Counted from the first letter of the stretch, positions 18,001 to 27,632 are shown. The stretch: DNA of 64,000 nucleotides from Chlorogloeopsis sp038404745 (GCF_038404745.2 NZ_JAYKTT020000081.1:248001-312000), one strand, 5' to 3'. The notes: a model not told the origin generated them from the sequence alone. Numbers and translations are program-made.

Positions 18001-18178
18001 ATGGGGAGAAAGAAACCCAACCTCAAGGGCTTAAAAAACCCTTAAAATCACCGAAATTGGCAACGGTAGACTTGAGGTTTATATCAGTAGGCTGAAAAAA
18101 CAAAACGTCACCCAGCAAAAAACACTCCAAAAGATTATGGGCAAATTTGTCAAACCTTTGTTATCTTTCTTAAAATAG
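18001..18178 (+). pseudogene. Small frameshifted ORF upstream of nblA
   Basis: From the ATG at 18001 the frame reads MGRKKPNLKGLKN and then stops (TAA 18043-18045). Moving +1 at about 18040 joins it to LKITEIGNGRLEVYISRL... and on to KFVKPLLSFLK, ending at 18178, about 57 residues in all. One extra C in the ACCC stretch explains the break. The joined product is basic and well formed, so this looks like a real small gene with a recent frameshift, an assembly error, or a +1 recoding site. I do not recognise the family. An AGGAGGA motif follows directly. Confidence 0.45.
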
Positions 18179-18191
18179 GAGGAACAAATAT

Positions 18192-18212
18192 ATGACAAAG
18201 TACTACCCCTAA
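18192..18212 (+). promoter_or_regulatory. Six-codon leader-like ORF (MTKYYP) before nblA
   Basis: ATG-ACA-AAG-TAC-TAC-CCC-TAA is preceded by a strong ribosome binding site (AGGAGGAAC, about 8 nt away). Its end overlaps the 5' arm of a bulged hairpin (18199-18241; CCCC/GGGG and ACTA/TAGT pairs). This layout resembles a translated leader, but no such leader is established for nblA. Confidence 0.35.
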
Positions 18213-18234
18213 ATAAATCGTCTTTTGGGGCTTT

Positions 18235-18250
18235 AGTGACTAAGATCACA
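18235..18250. promoter_or_regulatory. CRP-like palindrome upstream of nblA
   Basis: AGTGA-N6-TCACA matches nine of ten bases of the cAMP receptor protein consensus TGTGA-N6-TCACA. It ends 26 bp before the nblA ATG. About one core match (GTGA-N6-TCAC) is expected by chance in 64 kb, so position is the main support. Confidence 0.4.
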
Positions 18251-18276
18251 TTTACTTAATTTTTTAGGAGTTAATC

Positions 18277-18477
18277 ATGGACAAGCCAATCGAACTAACT
18301 TTGGAACAGCAATTTAGCATCCGCTCTTTCGCTACTCAAGTACAAAACATGAGTCACGACCAAGCTAAAGACTTCTTGGTTAAACTTTATGAACAAATGG
18401 TCGTACGAGAAGCTACTTACAAAGAACTTCTTAAGCACCAGTGGGGATTAGATGCCGGCTCTTCTTGGGCAGCGTAG
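18277..18477 (+). CDS. nblA: Phycobilisome degradation protein NblA
   Basis: 66 residues, close to the usual 60. Seen: the family core PIELTLEQQFSIRSFATQV, then MSHDQAKDFLVKLYEQMVVRE and YKELLKHQWGL. TTAGGAG precedes the ATG. Known: NblA is a helical dimer that binds phycobiliproteins and directs them to Clp proteolysis when nitrogen or another nutrient is short; its expression is starvation-induced. The C-terminal tail (DAGSSWAA) follows the conserved part and carries no known motif. The upstream leader (small ORFs, hairpin, CRP-like box) may control it. Confidence 0.95.
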   Translation: MDKPIELTLEQQFSIRSFATQVQNMSHDQAKDFLVKLYEQMVVREATYKELLKHQWGLDAGSSWAA

Positions 18478-18939
18478 AAGCCTTGTGTCGCAGTGGGCGA
18501 CCTCCTTCTCTTGCTCGGTTCCAACGAGGAAAGGAGCTGGGGATGCCGGGGCGTCAACTTTAATGAGTTACTCTTCAAAAGACATCACGCTCTCAAAAAC
18601 GAGACCTAGACTACAAAAACTTGTCTATTCGCAAGTTTGGTAAACAAACAAAGTCTCAATCTAAATTTTGGCGTTGAGAATTCATCTTGCGCTTGTGATA
18701 GCAAAATACCTCATAGAAGCCAAACTTACTCAAGCTTGTCCACGTTTTGTCACAATGCAAAACTGCACAGAAACCTATCTGTACAGTATGAATTTAACTC
18801 AACCTTCGATACTCTTGTAAGGAGTCATTTATATTTTTTATAACTTTATTTTGTAACTTTAGATAGACTCCCTTAACAATACTTAATATCTAAATAAAGT
18901 TTTAGTACTGGCGTTCTATAAGGTGATGTTTTTTGCATA
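18478..18939. other. Intergenic after nblA
   Basis: 462 bp. A G/C-richer block (18478-18560, with GATGCCGG repeated from the nblA end) passes into AT-rich DNA. The open frames here lack homology, start signals or coding bias. No clear terminator was found. Confidence 0.4.
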
Positions 18940-20508
<1,569 letters not shown>

Positions 20509-20872
20509 AGAAACTTCGACTCCAATTTAATTTAATATTTAAAAAGAGCGAATTTCACCAGCCTCAAGAAATAGGGTGGTGATAATTGTGTGAATGGGAA
20601 AGTTGGCCCCTCATAGATAGGAATGGCTAATTTACTTTGATAGCTTGTAGTATTCCTAACTTTGTGTCTGATTTATTTTGCCCATTTTTGCCACGTTTAA
20701 TTAACTTTCAAAAAGGAAATGGTTAGTAGTTAGTCATTTGTCATTAGTAGGGGAGCTAGTGCACAGGTGAAGTAGCACTGGCTCTTTTGTTGTAGCAACT
20801 GGCGTGCGGAATTAAAAGATAAATTGTCGGTTTGACAGAGAAATTATTGGCAAAAACCGCCCGTACAAGTAG
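20509..20872. other. Intergenic with repeat remnants
   Basis: 364 bp upstream of the kinase gene. It holds a short GTCATTT-type heptamer tract near 20731-20746 and a palindromic-repeat relative at 20825-20868. No gene is seen. Confidence 0.45.
20825..20868. repeat. Dispersed palindromic repeat, partial copy B
   Basis: TGTCGGTTTGACAGAGAAATT...AAAACCGCCCGTAC matches the right half and end of the family seen complete at 21493 and 22803. It lies just before the stop of the next minus-strand gene. Confidence 0.45.
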
Positions 20873-21322
20873 TTAGTTAACGCGTTGACGCTCTATATTG
20901 GCTTCCATTGTGCTACTTAAGTAGTGACCAACCATGATGCCACTAGTGAGGTAATAAGTATCATGATTGATGCGGTGCAAAGTCTCAAAACCACTACGAC
21001 GTTCGCGATCGCTTAATACCCAGTAACGCTGCACAATAGTATCTATACCAATCCAACCTTCTCCTTCAATCTGTCCTAAAAGATTATGCTGAAGTAAGAA
21101 ATTATACTGTCTATTTCCCCGATCCATACGTCCTTTGTATTGCAAAGCAATGTCCGCAAGATCACTGCCTGGAAATATTAATTTTGTTGCCATCGTAAAC
21201 CAATTATCTCGATTCCAAGCCACCAAGGTCATACCCTTAACGCTGATTAGAATACCATTACGTTCTAGCCAACTTCCTTGCAACGTCCAGCGTCCTGGTT
21301 CCAGTAAAAATGTATGATCCAC
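20873..21322 (-). CDS. Conserved cyanobacterial hypothetical protein
   Basis: 149 residues, no signal peptide or membrane segment. Seen: beta-rich segments (FLLEPGRWTLQGSWLERNG, GEGWIGIDTIVQRYWVLSD) and a conserved-looking end (NHDTYYLTSGIMVGHYLSSTMEANIERQRV). The pattern suggests a lipocalin/beta-barrel-like soluble protein, but this is only a guess from strand alternation. I do not recognise the family. It is monocistronic on the minus strand. Confidence 0.7.
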   Translation of the reverse strand: MDHTFLLEPGRWTLQGSWLERNGILISVKGMTLVAWNRDNWFTMATKLIFPGSDLADIALQYKGRMDRGNRQYNFLLQHNLLGQIEGEGWIGIDTIVQRYWVLSDRERRSGFETLHRINHDTYYLTSGIMVGHYLSSTMEANIERQRVN

Positions 21323-21429
21323 CTTGTCACCCTGCTATTAATCGAGTATCGCCAACAGTATAGCCCTTAGCTGGGGAGGGGAACAGGGGACAGGTGACAC
21401 GGTGACACGGGGATGCGGGGACACCGGGA

Positions 21430-21466
21430 GGGAGAGAGGGAGAGAGGGAGAGAGGGAGAGAGGGAG
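21430..21466. repeat. Tandem 8-mer repeat (GGGAGAGA)n
   Basis: Four perfect copies of GGGAGAGA at 21430-21461 and a partial fifth, in the region between two minus-strand genes. Confidence 0.85.
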
Positions 21467-21492
21467 TAATAAAACACTAACTACTAACTACT

Positions 21493-21560
21493 GTACGGGT
21501 GGGTTTAGAAGATAAATTATCTGTTTGAACCCAAAGATTATCAACAAAACTCGCCCCTAC
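21493..21560. repeat. Dispersed palindromic repeat, copy C
   Basis: About 68 bp from GTACGGGTGGGTTTAGAAG to AAAACTCGCCCCTAC. It is nearly identical to copy D at 22803 on the other side of anmK, apart from a few substitutions. Ends are inverted repeats. Confidence 0.75.
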
Positions 21561-21561
21561 C

Positions 21562-21589
21562 AATGACAAATGACCAATGGCTAATGACT
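21562..21589. repeat. Heptamer tract abutting the anmK stop
   Basis: Four consecutive 7-mers (AATGACA, AATGACC, AATGGCT, AATGACT) run to within 3 bp of the anmK stop codon at 21592. Confidence 0.7.
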
Positions 21590-21591
21590 AA

Positions 21592-22776
21592 TTATGGTTC
21601 GTGAACTTCTCCTAAAAGTACTTCTTGATGTGCTCCGGTGACTGATGGAAGGTTACCTGGAGTACCTAATTTTCGCCAGTAAGCTAAGACTGCAAAAGCG
21701 ATCGCTTCTTTAAAATCTGCGCTTAATCCTGCTTCATCTGTGGTTAAAACTGGTGCAGGTGCTAGAAGTTCTTGAAGGCGATGTTTTAAATAGAGATTAC
21801 GACTGCCACCACCACATAGCAATACCCCTTGTGGCATTTGCGGTAAAAAAGTGCGGTAACTGTGAACAATCGAAACTGCTGTAAGTTCTGTAAGAGTCGC
21901 GAGCAAGTCAGCAGGGCTTAGTTGGTAAGTTTCGGTGTCTTTGATACACTGTTGCAGATAACTAACACCGAATAATTCCCGTCCAGTAGATTTGGGTGGT
22001 GGCAGATGAAAATAATCTTGCTCCAGCCACTGTTCTACCAGTGCATGGCAGGGAGTACCACTTGCTGCCCAAGCACCGTTTTCATCGTAAGTTTTAGCAT
22101 TATTTGTTAAATATTGTACTGCCAGATCCAACAGGCTATTGCCCGGCCCGGTATCCCAACCGCGAATCTTTTCTAGCCAGTTGTCTTGACGCGCTGGTAT
22201 ATAAGTAACATTACCAATTCCACCAATATTTTGAATACAACGCGCCTCTTGAGGATGACTAAGTAAAGCCGCATCTACACGAGGTACAAGGGGCGCACCG
22301 TGTCCACCAGCAGCAATATCTGCTACACGGAAGTTACTGACTGTCGTGATACCTGTTATGTTAGCAATTACAGCACCACGGCCAAGTTGAAGGCTGTAAC
22401 CAAGGAATCGGGGATTAGGAAAAGTCTCACCCTGTCCCCTGTCCCCTGTTCCCTGTCCCCTACTTGGCGGTCGATGGTAAACTGTTTGACCATGGGAGCC
22501 AATCAAACTAGCAGTTTCGTTACCGATTTGAATCTTTTGTGCGGCTTGGGCAAAAGCTTGAGCGATCGCATCATCTAATTCTGCAAATTCTTGTATAGAG
22601 ATGGCTTTTCCACTACAAACAGCTAAGATGCGTTCTCTGAGTTCCTTTGAGTAGGGATAGGTTGCCCCAGCTATCAATTCCACTTTTAAATCAAAATCTG
22701 TACCGGAAATGTCTACTAAAGCGGCGTCTATGCCATCTACAGATGTACCGCTCATTAAACCGATCACACGAGTCAT
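21592..22776 (-). CDS. anmK: Anhydro-N-acetylmuramic acid kinase AnmK, with repeat-derived insertion
   Basis: 394 residues against about 370 usual. Seen: GLMSGTSVDGIDAALVDI at the N-terminus (phosphate loop), GSHGQTVYHRPP, QNIGGIGNVTYIP, GWDTGPGNSLLDLAVQ and LLCGGGSRN. Known: phosphorylates 1,6-anhydro-MurNAc, a peptidoglycan recycling step that gives MurNAc-6-phosphate. The extra length is at about residues 102-122 (RGQGTGDRGQG...), encoded by five tandem heptamers (22430-22464), in a surface loop after HGQT where other members have a short turn. Function is probably kept. Confidence 0.93.
   Translation of the reverse strand: MTRVIGLMSGTSVDGIDAALVDISGTDFDLKVELIAGATYPYSKELRERILAVCSGKAISIQEFAELDDAIAQAFAQAAQKIQIGNETASLIGSHGQTVYHRPPSRGQGTGDRGQGETFPNPRFLGYSLQLGRGAVIANITGITTVSNFRVADIAAGGHGAPLVPRVDAALLSHPQEARCIQNIGGIGNVTYIPARQDNWLEKIRGWDTGPGNSLLDLAVQYLTNNAKTYDENGAWAASGTPCHALVEQWLEQDYFHLPPPKSTGRELFGVSYLQQCIKDTETYQLSPADLLATLTELTAVSIVHSYRTFLPQMPQGVLLCGGGSRNLYLKHRLQELLAPAPVLTTDEAGLSADFKEAIAFAVLAYWRKLGTPGNLPSVTGAHQEVLLGEVHEP
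22430..22464. repeat. Heptamer array inside anmK
   Basis: CCCTGTC, CCCTGTC, CCCTGTT, CCCTGTC and CCCTACT are five tandem 7-mers in frame within the coding sequence. The same word type occurs between genes elsewhere (27591-27632). Confidence 0.9.
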
Positions 22777-22802
22777 TTTTTTGGTTAGTGGTTAGTGGTT
22801 AG

Positions 22803-22868
22803 TAGGGGCGGGTTTAGAAGATAAATTATCAGTTTGAACCCCAAAGATTATCAACAAAACCCGCCCGG
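22803..22868. repeat. Dispersed palindromic repeat, copy D
   Basis: From TAGGGGCGGGTTTAGAAG to AAAACCCGCCCGGC, the best-formed copy, with inverted 12-bp ends (GGGGCGGGTTT / AAACCCGCCC). It lies between anmK and kdpD. Confidence 0.8.
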
Positions 22869-22930
22869 CAGTCGCTACAACTCCCCTTCTCCGTGTCTCC
22901 ATGTCTCCCCCTCTCCATGTCCCATGTCCC

Positions 22931-24103
22931 TCACTCCTCTCTCTGTTTCTCGGTAGCGATTATATGCAAATCAACGTTTTTGAGCAACCTCACTAATTTT
23001 TGAGTTAAAGAGCCTTTGAGGAGTATTTGCCAGCGTGATCGCTGACTTTCACCGATGATAATCTGGGTAATGTGGTATTGATGAGCAACCTCGGCGATCG
23101 CTTTAGCGATATTACTGTTGGTTACACGAATAAAAGTACCTTCAAATTCTTGACAAAGCTTCTCACACATATCTATGTGTAGGCTTTCTTCTTTTGTGAG
23201 AAAACGGTCTAGATCGGCTACAAATAAAGCAAAAAGAGGAGCATTCATGTAGTTAGCCAACCTCGCTCCTCGACGCAATAATTGTAAGGAATTTGGATAA
23301 GTGGAAACACATACCATTACTCGTTCGTGTATATTACATACTTCACCATTGAGGTTGCCGTTAGGAAGACTGGCACTAAGTTCTCTTGCGTCTTCTTCAA
23401 CGTTGTCTGCTATCTCTCGCAAGGCTAACTCTCGCAAAGCAATCAAGTTACGGCGCTGGAAAAAGTTATTGAGTGCTTGGTGAATTTTTGGCTGGGCGTA
23501 GATTTTACCCTCCAGTAACCTTTCTTGCAGTGTCTCAGGTGTAACATCTACTACTACAACTTCATCTGCTTCATCGAGAATACGGTCGGGTATGCGCTCT
23601 CGTACTACCACTCCAGTAATTCTTGCTACTAAGTCATTAAGACTCTCCAAATGCTGAATATTCATAGTGGAGTAGACATCAATGCCGTTTTGCAAAATAA
23701 CTTCTACATCTTGGTAGCGTTTTTCGTGGGGTAAACCGGGGGCATTGGTATGTGCTAGTTCATCGACTAAGACTAGCTGAGGCGATCGCGCTACAATTGC
23801 GTCCGTATCCATTTCCATCAGTATCAAATTACCGCGTGGAATTTTTTGACGAGGTACTATTTCTAAACCTTCAGCCATTTCTGCTGTTTCTTTGCGTCCG
23901 TGGGTTTCCAACAACCCAATCACAACATCAATACCTTCTTCTTTGAGCAAATGGGCTTCTTCTAGCATTCGGTAGGTTTTGCCAACTCCTGGAGCCATAC
24001 CGATAAATATTTTATGTTTACCCCGCCGTGGTGGATGAATAGGGAGATTAGCAGTAATTAATGGTGTAGTATTTACTGAATTGAGGTTATCTTTGCCCAA
24101 CAT
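22931..24103 (-). CDS. kdpD: Short KdpD: N-terminal KdpD and USP domains only, no histidine kinase
   Basis: 390 residues against about 890 for E. coli KdpD. Seen: the KdpD signature with a Walker A-like GMAPGVGKTYRMLEEA (about 33-48), VDELAHTNAPG, the conserved DVYSTMNIQHLESLNDLV, and a universal-stress-protein-like domain (about 250-385). The four-helix membrane region and the kinase core are absent, with a clean stop. Known: truncated KdpD proteins have been described in Anabaena; they may sense K+ or ATP and act with a separate kinase. It is last in the kdp operon, 49 bp after kdpC. No kdpE is in the window. Confidence 0.93.
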   Translation of the reverse strand: MLGKDNLNSVNTTPLITANLPIHPPRRGKHKIFIGMAPGVGKTYRMLEEAHLLKEEGIDVVIGLLETHGRKETAEMAEGLEIVPRQKIPRGNLILMEMDTDAIVARSPQLVLVDELAHTNAPGLPHEKRYQDVEVILQNGIDVYSTMNIQHLESLNDLVARITGVVVRERIPDRILDEADEVVVVDVTPETLQERLLEGKIYAQPKIHQALNNFFQRRNLIALRELALREIADNVEEDARELSASLPNGNLNGEVCNIHERVMVCVSTYPNSLQLLRRGARLANYMNAPLFALFVADLDRFLTKEESLHIDMCEKLCQEFEGTFIRVTNSNIAKAIAEVAHQYHITQIIIGESQRSRWQILLKGSLTQKLVRLLKNVDLHIIATEKQREE

Positions 24104-24152
24104 TTCACCTTTGGTAATATCATCTTAAAAGTGAGTTGATATCTATTCCAAA

Positions 24153-24755
24153 TTACTGATTTTCTCTACGGTTAATTTCTTGAAGATCAAGTGCATAATT
24201 TAATTTCAAAATATTCACGCCAGCCTCTCCAAAAACTCCTAAAAATTTGCCATCTGTGTACTGTCTTAGTAACGGTAATATTTCTTCTCGGTTAATACCA
24301 CGCGCACGAGCAACTCTCTCTAGCTGCTCCTGGGCTGTTCTCACTGTAATATGAGGATCTAAGCCAGAACCAGAGGTATAAATAAGGTCGGCAAAGGGTT
24401 GAATATTCTCGTCTGTGAATTCGTTGGCTCGTTCTACAATTCGATTGAGTAAATCTGGACTACTGGGAGCAAGGTTGCTGGCACCTGATATTCCGTATGG
24501 TTTGCCTATTTTTCCTTGGCTATATCTAACAGTACTAGGGCGTCCTTGGAAATAGCGATCGGAGCGGAACTGTTGCCCAATCAAAGCCGAACCAATTGCT
24601 TCTCCTTGAATATTTTGCATAATGCTGCCATTCGCGTGGAATTTAAAGGCAGTTTGACCTACTCCCCAGATAATGACAGGATAAATAATTGCGGTGACTA
24701 ACCAAAGAATTATAGTAATGCGAATAGTTCTGGCTATTTCTTGAATAATAGACAT
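24153..24755 (-). CDS. kdpC: Potassium-transporting ATPase subunit C
   Basis: 200 residues, normal length. Seen: one N-terminal membrane helix (LWLVTAIIYPVIIWGVGQTAF), IGQQFRSDRYFQGRPST, SGSGLDPHITVRTAQEQLERVARARG and a C-terminal NILKLNYAL. Known: KdpC stabilises the KdpA-KdpB complex and raises ATP affinity of the K+ pump in the plasma membrane. It lies between the kdpF-like gene and kdpD, in the standard order. Confidence 0.96.
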   Translation of the reverse strand: MSIIQEIARTIRITIILWLVTAIIYPVIIWGVGQTAFKFHANGSIMQNIQGEAIGSALIGQQFRSDRYFQGRPSTVRYSQGKIGKPYGISGASNLAPSSPDLLNRIVERANEFTDENIQPFADLIYTSGSGLDPHITVRTAQEQLERVARARGINREEILPLLRQYTDGKFLGVFGEAGVNILKLNYALDLQEINRRENQ

Positions 24756-24815
24756 AAAAACTGTCCTTAGTTGCCTGGGTTACCGATAAAGGTGTTTATT
24801 TTTTAATTAATTTCT

Positions 24816-25085
24816 TTAGAAGCGTTCTGGCTGAAAAACAACAAAAAATAAGTAAATTATCAGTGCCAGTGTTACCAATCCTAAAATCCCGATCGCCCAA
24901 GCAGAACGACGTTCTAGTGTACCTTCAGCAGTAGCATAAACAACTGGGGCAATAATCAAATTCAGACATAATGCAATAAAAAGAATCAATGGCAATTTTT
25001 GCTTGCGCCATTGCAACCAAATAAAGGAAATTGCCTCAATAACATCTGCTAATAAAAATTTGCGCGCTAAATTAACTTGTTTCAT
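24816..25085 (-). CDS. kdpF: KdpF/KdpG-like small membrane protein
   Basis: 89 residues, much longer than the ~29-residue KdpF of enterobacteria. Seen: a basic N-terminal part (QWRKQKLP), then two membrane helices (about 32-52 and 66-84), the last followed by FQPERF, a typical KdpF ending. Known: in Anabaena a gene in this place between kdpB and kdpC was named kdpG; KdpF stabilises the complex. The reading here is a KdpF module with an N-terminal extension and extra helix. Confidence 0.8.
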   Translation of the reverse strand: MKQVNLARKFLLADVIEAISFIWLQWRKQKLPLILFIALCLNLIIAPVVYATAEGTLERRSAWAIGILGLVTLALIIYLFFVVFQPERF

Positions 25086-25132
25086 AACTTTTTACCCTCT
25101 CTTGTGCTTATACCCTTAATTGCTTATTTATT

Positions 25133-25275
25133 CCTTCTGCCTACCTACGGAAGCCGTACCTACCCTACCCTGCGGGAACCCCTTTCGGGGAACGGGAACA
25201 GCTTCGCTGAACGGAAGCCGCTAGCTAACGCAACGCCTTACGGCGAACGCGTCTACCGCGTCTACTGCCTTCTGA
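25133..25275. repeat. Hairpin-rich dispersed repeat between kdpB and the kdpF-like gene
   Basis: Several nested hairpins (AACCCCTTTCGGGGAAC, GAACAGCTTCGCTGAAC, ACGCCTTACGGCG). A 33-bp piece at 25224-25256 recurs with one mismatch at 30310-30342. The element lies inside the operon, so it is transcribed. Confidence 0.75.
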
Positions 25276-25382
25276 CTTGAAAGTGGGTGTGGGGGTGTAA
25301 GGGTATAGGGGTGTAGGAAAAAACATTTTCATACCTGGCGGTGAAATTTTTTCATCGGGACTGCCCTCTGCCCTCTGCCTTC

Positions 25383-27500
25383 TTATGCCAACCCCACTAC
25401 CGTAATAATTAAATCAATCAATTTAATTGCAATAAATGGTGCTATTACACCACCTAAGCCATAAATTAAAATATTGCGTTGTAGTAGTTGATTAGATGTC
25501 AGTGGTCTAAACTTTACACCCTTAAGTGCTAAGGGAATTAAAGCTGGAATAATCAAAGCATTATAAATGAGTGCTGACAGCACAGCAGAATTGGTGCTGG
25601 TTAGCCTCATAATATTTAAACCTTGCAGGTTAGCAGAAGCAAATAAGACTGGAATAATCGCAAAGTATTTAGCGATATCATTGGCAATCGAAAATGTTGT
25701 TAATGCTCCGCGAGTAATCAGTAATTGTTTGCCAATACTAACGATATCGATTAGTTTTGTAGGATCTGAGTCTAAATCCACCATGTTGGCTGCTTCTTTC
25801 GCAGCTTGAGTACCAGTATTCATTGCTACTCCCACATTCGCCTGTGCTAAGGCGGGAGCATCATTAGTACCATCTCCAGTCATTGCCACTATTTTGCCTT
25901 CTCGCTGTTCTTTTTGAATTACAGCTATTTTGTCTTCTGGATTGGCTTCAGCAATGAAATCGTCTACTCCAGCTTCTTTAGCGATGACAGAAGCGGTGAT
26001 GCGGTTGTCACCAGTCAACATGATGGTACGTACTCCCATGCGTCGCAGTTGCTCGAAGCGATCGCGTATTCCTGGCTTGACAATATCCTTGAGATAAATC
26101 ACGCCGTAAATTTCGTTCTCAAAGGAGACTGCTAAAGGTGTACCTCCCTGTTGGGAAACCATTTCGTAGGCGCTATCTAATTCCGGTGAGGTGTTGCCGT
26201 TGCGGGAACGCACAAATCCCTTAATTGCATCTACTGCTCCCTTACGCGCCTGTTGCCCATTAGGTAAGTTTGTCCCGCTCATGCGAGTTTTAGCTGAGAA
26301 CTCGATTCCTTCAGATCTATCAACGTCAAAATTAATCCTTGCTCCTAATTTTTCTGCCAATCGGACAATCGATTTTCCCTCTGGCGTCTCATCAAACACA
26401 CTCGCTGCCAGAGCGACATAAGCAACTTGCTCCATTGAGTGTCCGTTGATTGGAATAAATCCCTCAGCCAAACGGTTACCCAAAGTGATAGTACCGGTTT
26501 TGTCGAGAACTAAAGTGTTAACATCACCACAAGCTTCTACTGCTCGCCCTGAGGTAGCAATAACGTTAAATTGGGCAACCCGATCCATACCAGCGATACC
26601 AATAGCACTCAATAAGCCGCCAATAGTTGTAGGAATCAGTGCTACTAATAGAGCTACCAAAATTGATACACTAACTGGACTGCCAACTGTGTTGGCAATA
26701 GGTGGTATGGTAACAACGACAAATAAAAACACTAAGCTGAGAACCGCCAATAATACTGTCAGAGCAATTTCATTTGGTGTTTTGCTGCGATCTGCTCCTT
26801 CTACCAGAGCAATCATCCGATCAATAAAGCCTTTGCCGGGATCGGCGGTGATGCGAACAATTAACTCGTCAGAAATAATCCGCGTCCCGCCTGTCACGGA
26901 GCTAGCAACATCGGAGCCTGTTTCTTTTAATACTGGTGCTGATTCTCCTGTAATTGCCGATTCATCAACGCTAGCGGCACCCATAATTACTTCCCCATCG
27001 GCGGGAAGAATATCACCAGCAACTACGTAGACGGTATCACCTCGTTGCAGACTGGTGGAAGGAACTTCCGTAATCGTGCCATCAGGAGAAAGTTTTTTCG
27101 CAATGGTTTCTGACTTGGTTGAGCGTAAGGCGTCGGCTTGGGCTTTACCACGTCCTTCTGCTACTGCTTCGGCAAAATTGGCAAACCAAACAGTGAAGAA
27201 TAAAATTACCGTAATCAAGCCGTTGATCAAGCGTGGGTTATTACCGGGAACAGAACCAAATAATTCGGGATCAATTGTGGCTGCAAGGGTGACAAGCGTA
27301 CCAACCCAGACTAAAAACATGACTGGGTTTTTCACTGCATCTTTAGGGTTGAGCTTGACAAAGGCATCCTTAATAGCTCTTTGATAAATTCCTTTAGTAT
27401 TTACCTTTGCTTGTTTACGGGCATGACGGCGATCATATGGGCGAAAACGTTGGGGTTTAGGTGGTTTGGGGGTAGTTGCAACTGGATTCATATTATGCAA
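25383..27500 (-). CDS. kdpB: Potassium-transporting P-type ATPase subunit B
   Basis: 705 residues. Seen: GESAPVLKETGSDVASSVTGGTRI (actuator domain), VLDKTGTITLGNR (phosphorylated Asp), KGAVDAIKGFVRSRNG (nucleotide domain), MLTGDNRITA and GDGTNDAPALAQANVG, plus seven hydrophobic segments. Known: KdpB hydrolyses ATP to drive K+ uptake by KdpA at very low external K+. The N-terminal 45 residues are basic and rich in Lys/Arg, longer than in E. coli. It lies 129 bp after kdpA, with repeat DNA between. Confidence 0.97.
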   Translation of the reverse strand: MHNMNPVATTPKPPKPQRFRPYDRRHARKQAKVNTKGIYQRAIKDAFVKLNPKDAVKNPVMFLVWVGTLVTLAATIDPELFGSVPGNNPRLINGLITVILFFTVWFANFAEAVAEGRGKAQADALRSTKSETIAKKLSPDGTITEVPSTSLQRGDTVYVVAGDILPADGEVIMGAASVDESAITGESAPVLKETGSDVASSVTGGTRIISDELIVRITADPGKGFIDRMIALVEGADRSKTPNEIALTVLLAVLSLVFLFVVVTIPPIANTVGSPVSVSILVALLVALIPTTIGGLLSAIGIAGMDRVAQFNVIATSGRAVEACGDVNTLVLDKTGTITLGNRLAEGFIPINGHSMEQVAYVALAASVFDETPEGKSIVRLAEKLGARINFDVDRSEGIEFSAKTRMSGTNLPNGQQARKGAVDAIKGFVRSRNGNTSPELDSAYEMVSQQGGTPLAVSFENEIYGVIYLKDIVKPGIRDRFEQLRRMGVRTIMLTGDNRITASVIAKEAGVDDFIAEANPEDKIAVIQKEQREGKIVAMTGDGTNDAPALAQANVGVAMNTGTQAAKEAANMVDLDSDPTKLIDIVSIGKQLLITRGALTTFSIANDIAKYFAIIPVLFASANLQGLNIMRLTSTNSAVLSALIYNALIIPALIPLALKGVKFRPLTSNQLLQRNILIYGLGGVIAPFIAIKLIDLIITVVGLA

Positions 27501-27520
27501 GGGAACAGGGTTGGGGGAAC

Positions 27521-27556
27521 GGGGAGTGGGGGAGTGGGGGAGTGGGAGAGTGGGGA
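27521..27556. repeat. Tandem 8-mer GGGGAGTG between kdpA and kdpB
   Basis: Three perfect GGGGAGTG units and one variant (GGAGAGTG). It lies just upstream of the kdpB start, inside the operon. Confidence 0.85.
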
Positions 27557-27590
27557 ACAGTAGTATGAATCCTTCTCTGTGTCAGAGTGT

Positions 27591-27632
27591 CCCCTATCCC
27601 CTGTCCCCTGTCACCTATCCCCTATCCCCTTA
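27591..27632. repeat. Heptamer array ending in the kdpA stop
   Basis: Six 7-mers: CCCCTAT, CCCCTGT, CCCCTGT, CACCTAT, CCCCTAT, CCCCTTA. The last includes the kdpA stop codon (27630-27632). Confidence 0.9.

Noticed and set aside
18452..18643. 63-residue ORF after nblA
   Set aside because: It overlaps the nblA 3' end in another frame, and its sequence has no conserved feature.
21430..21466. CRISPR-like tandem repeat
   Set aside because: The units are 8-mers with no spacers, so it is a simple repeat; no cas genes are in the window.
25077..25280. 67-residue plus-strand ORF between kdpB and the kdpF-like gene
   Set aside because: It is read from the hairpin-rich dispersed repeat and opposes the kdp transcript.
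26446..27030. 194-residue plus-strand ORF over kdpB
   Set aside because: It is antisense to a fully supported kdpB, with Ser/Thr/Ile-rich shadow composition and no recognisable motif.
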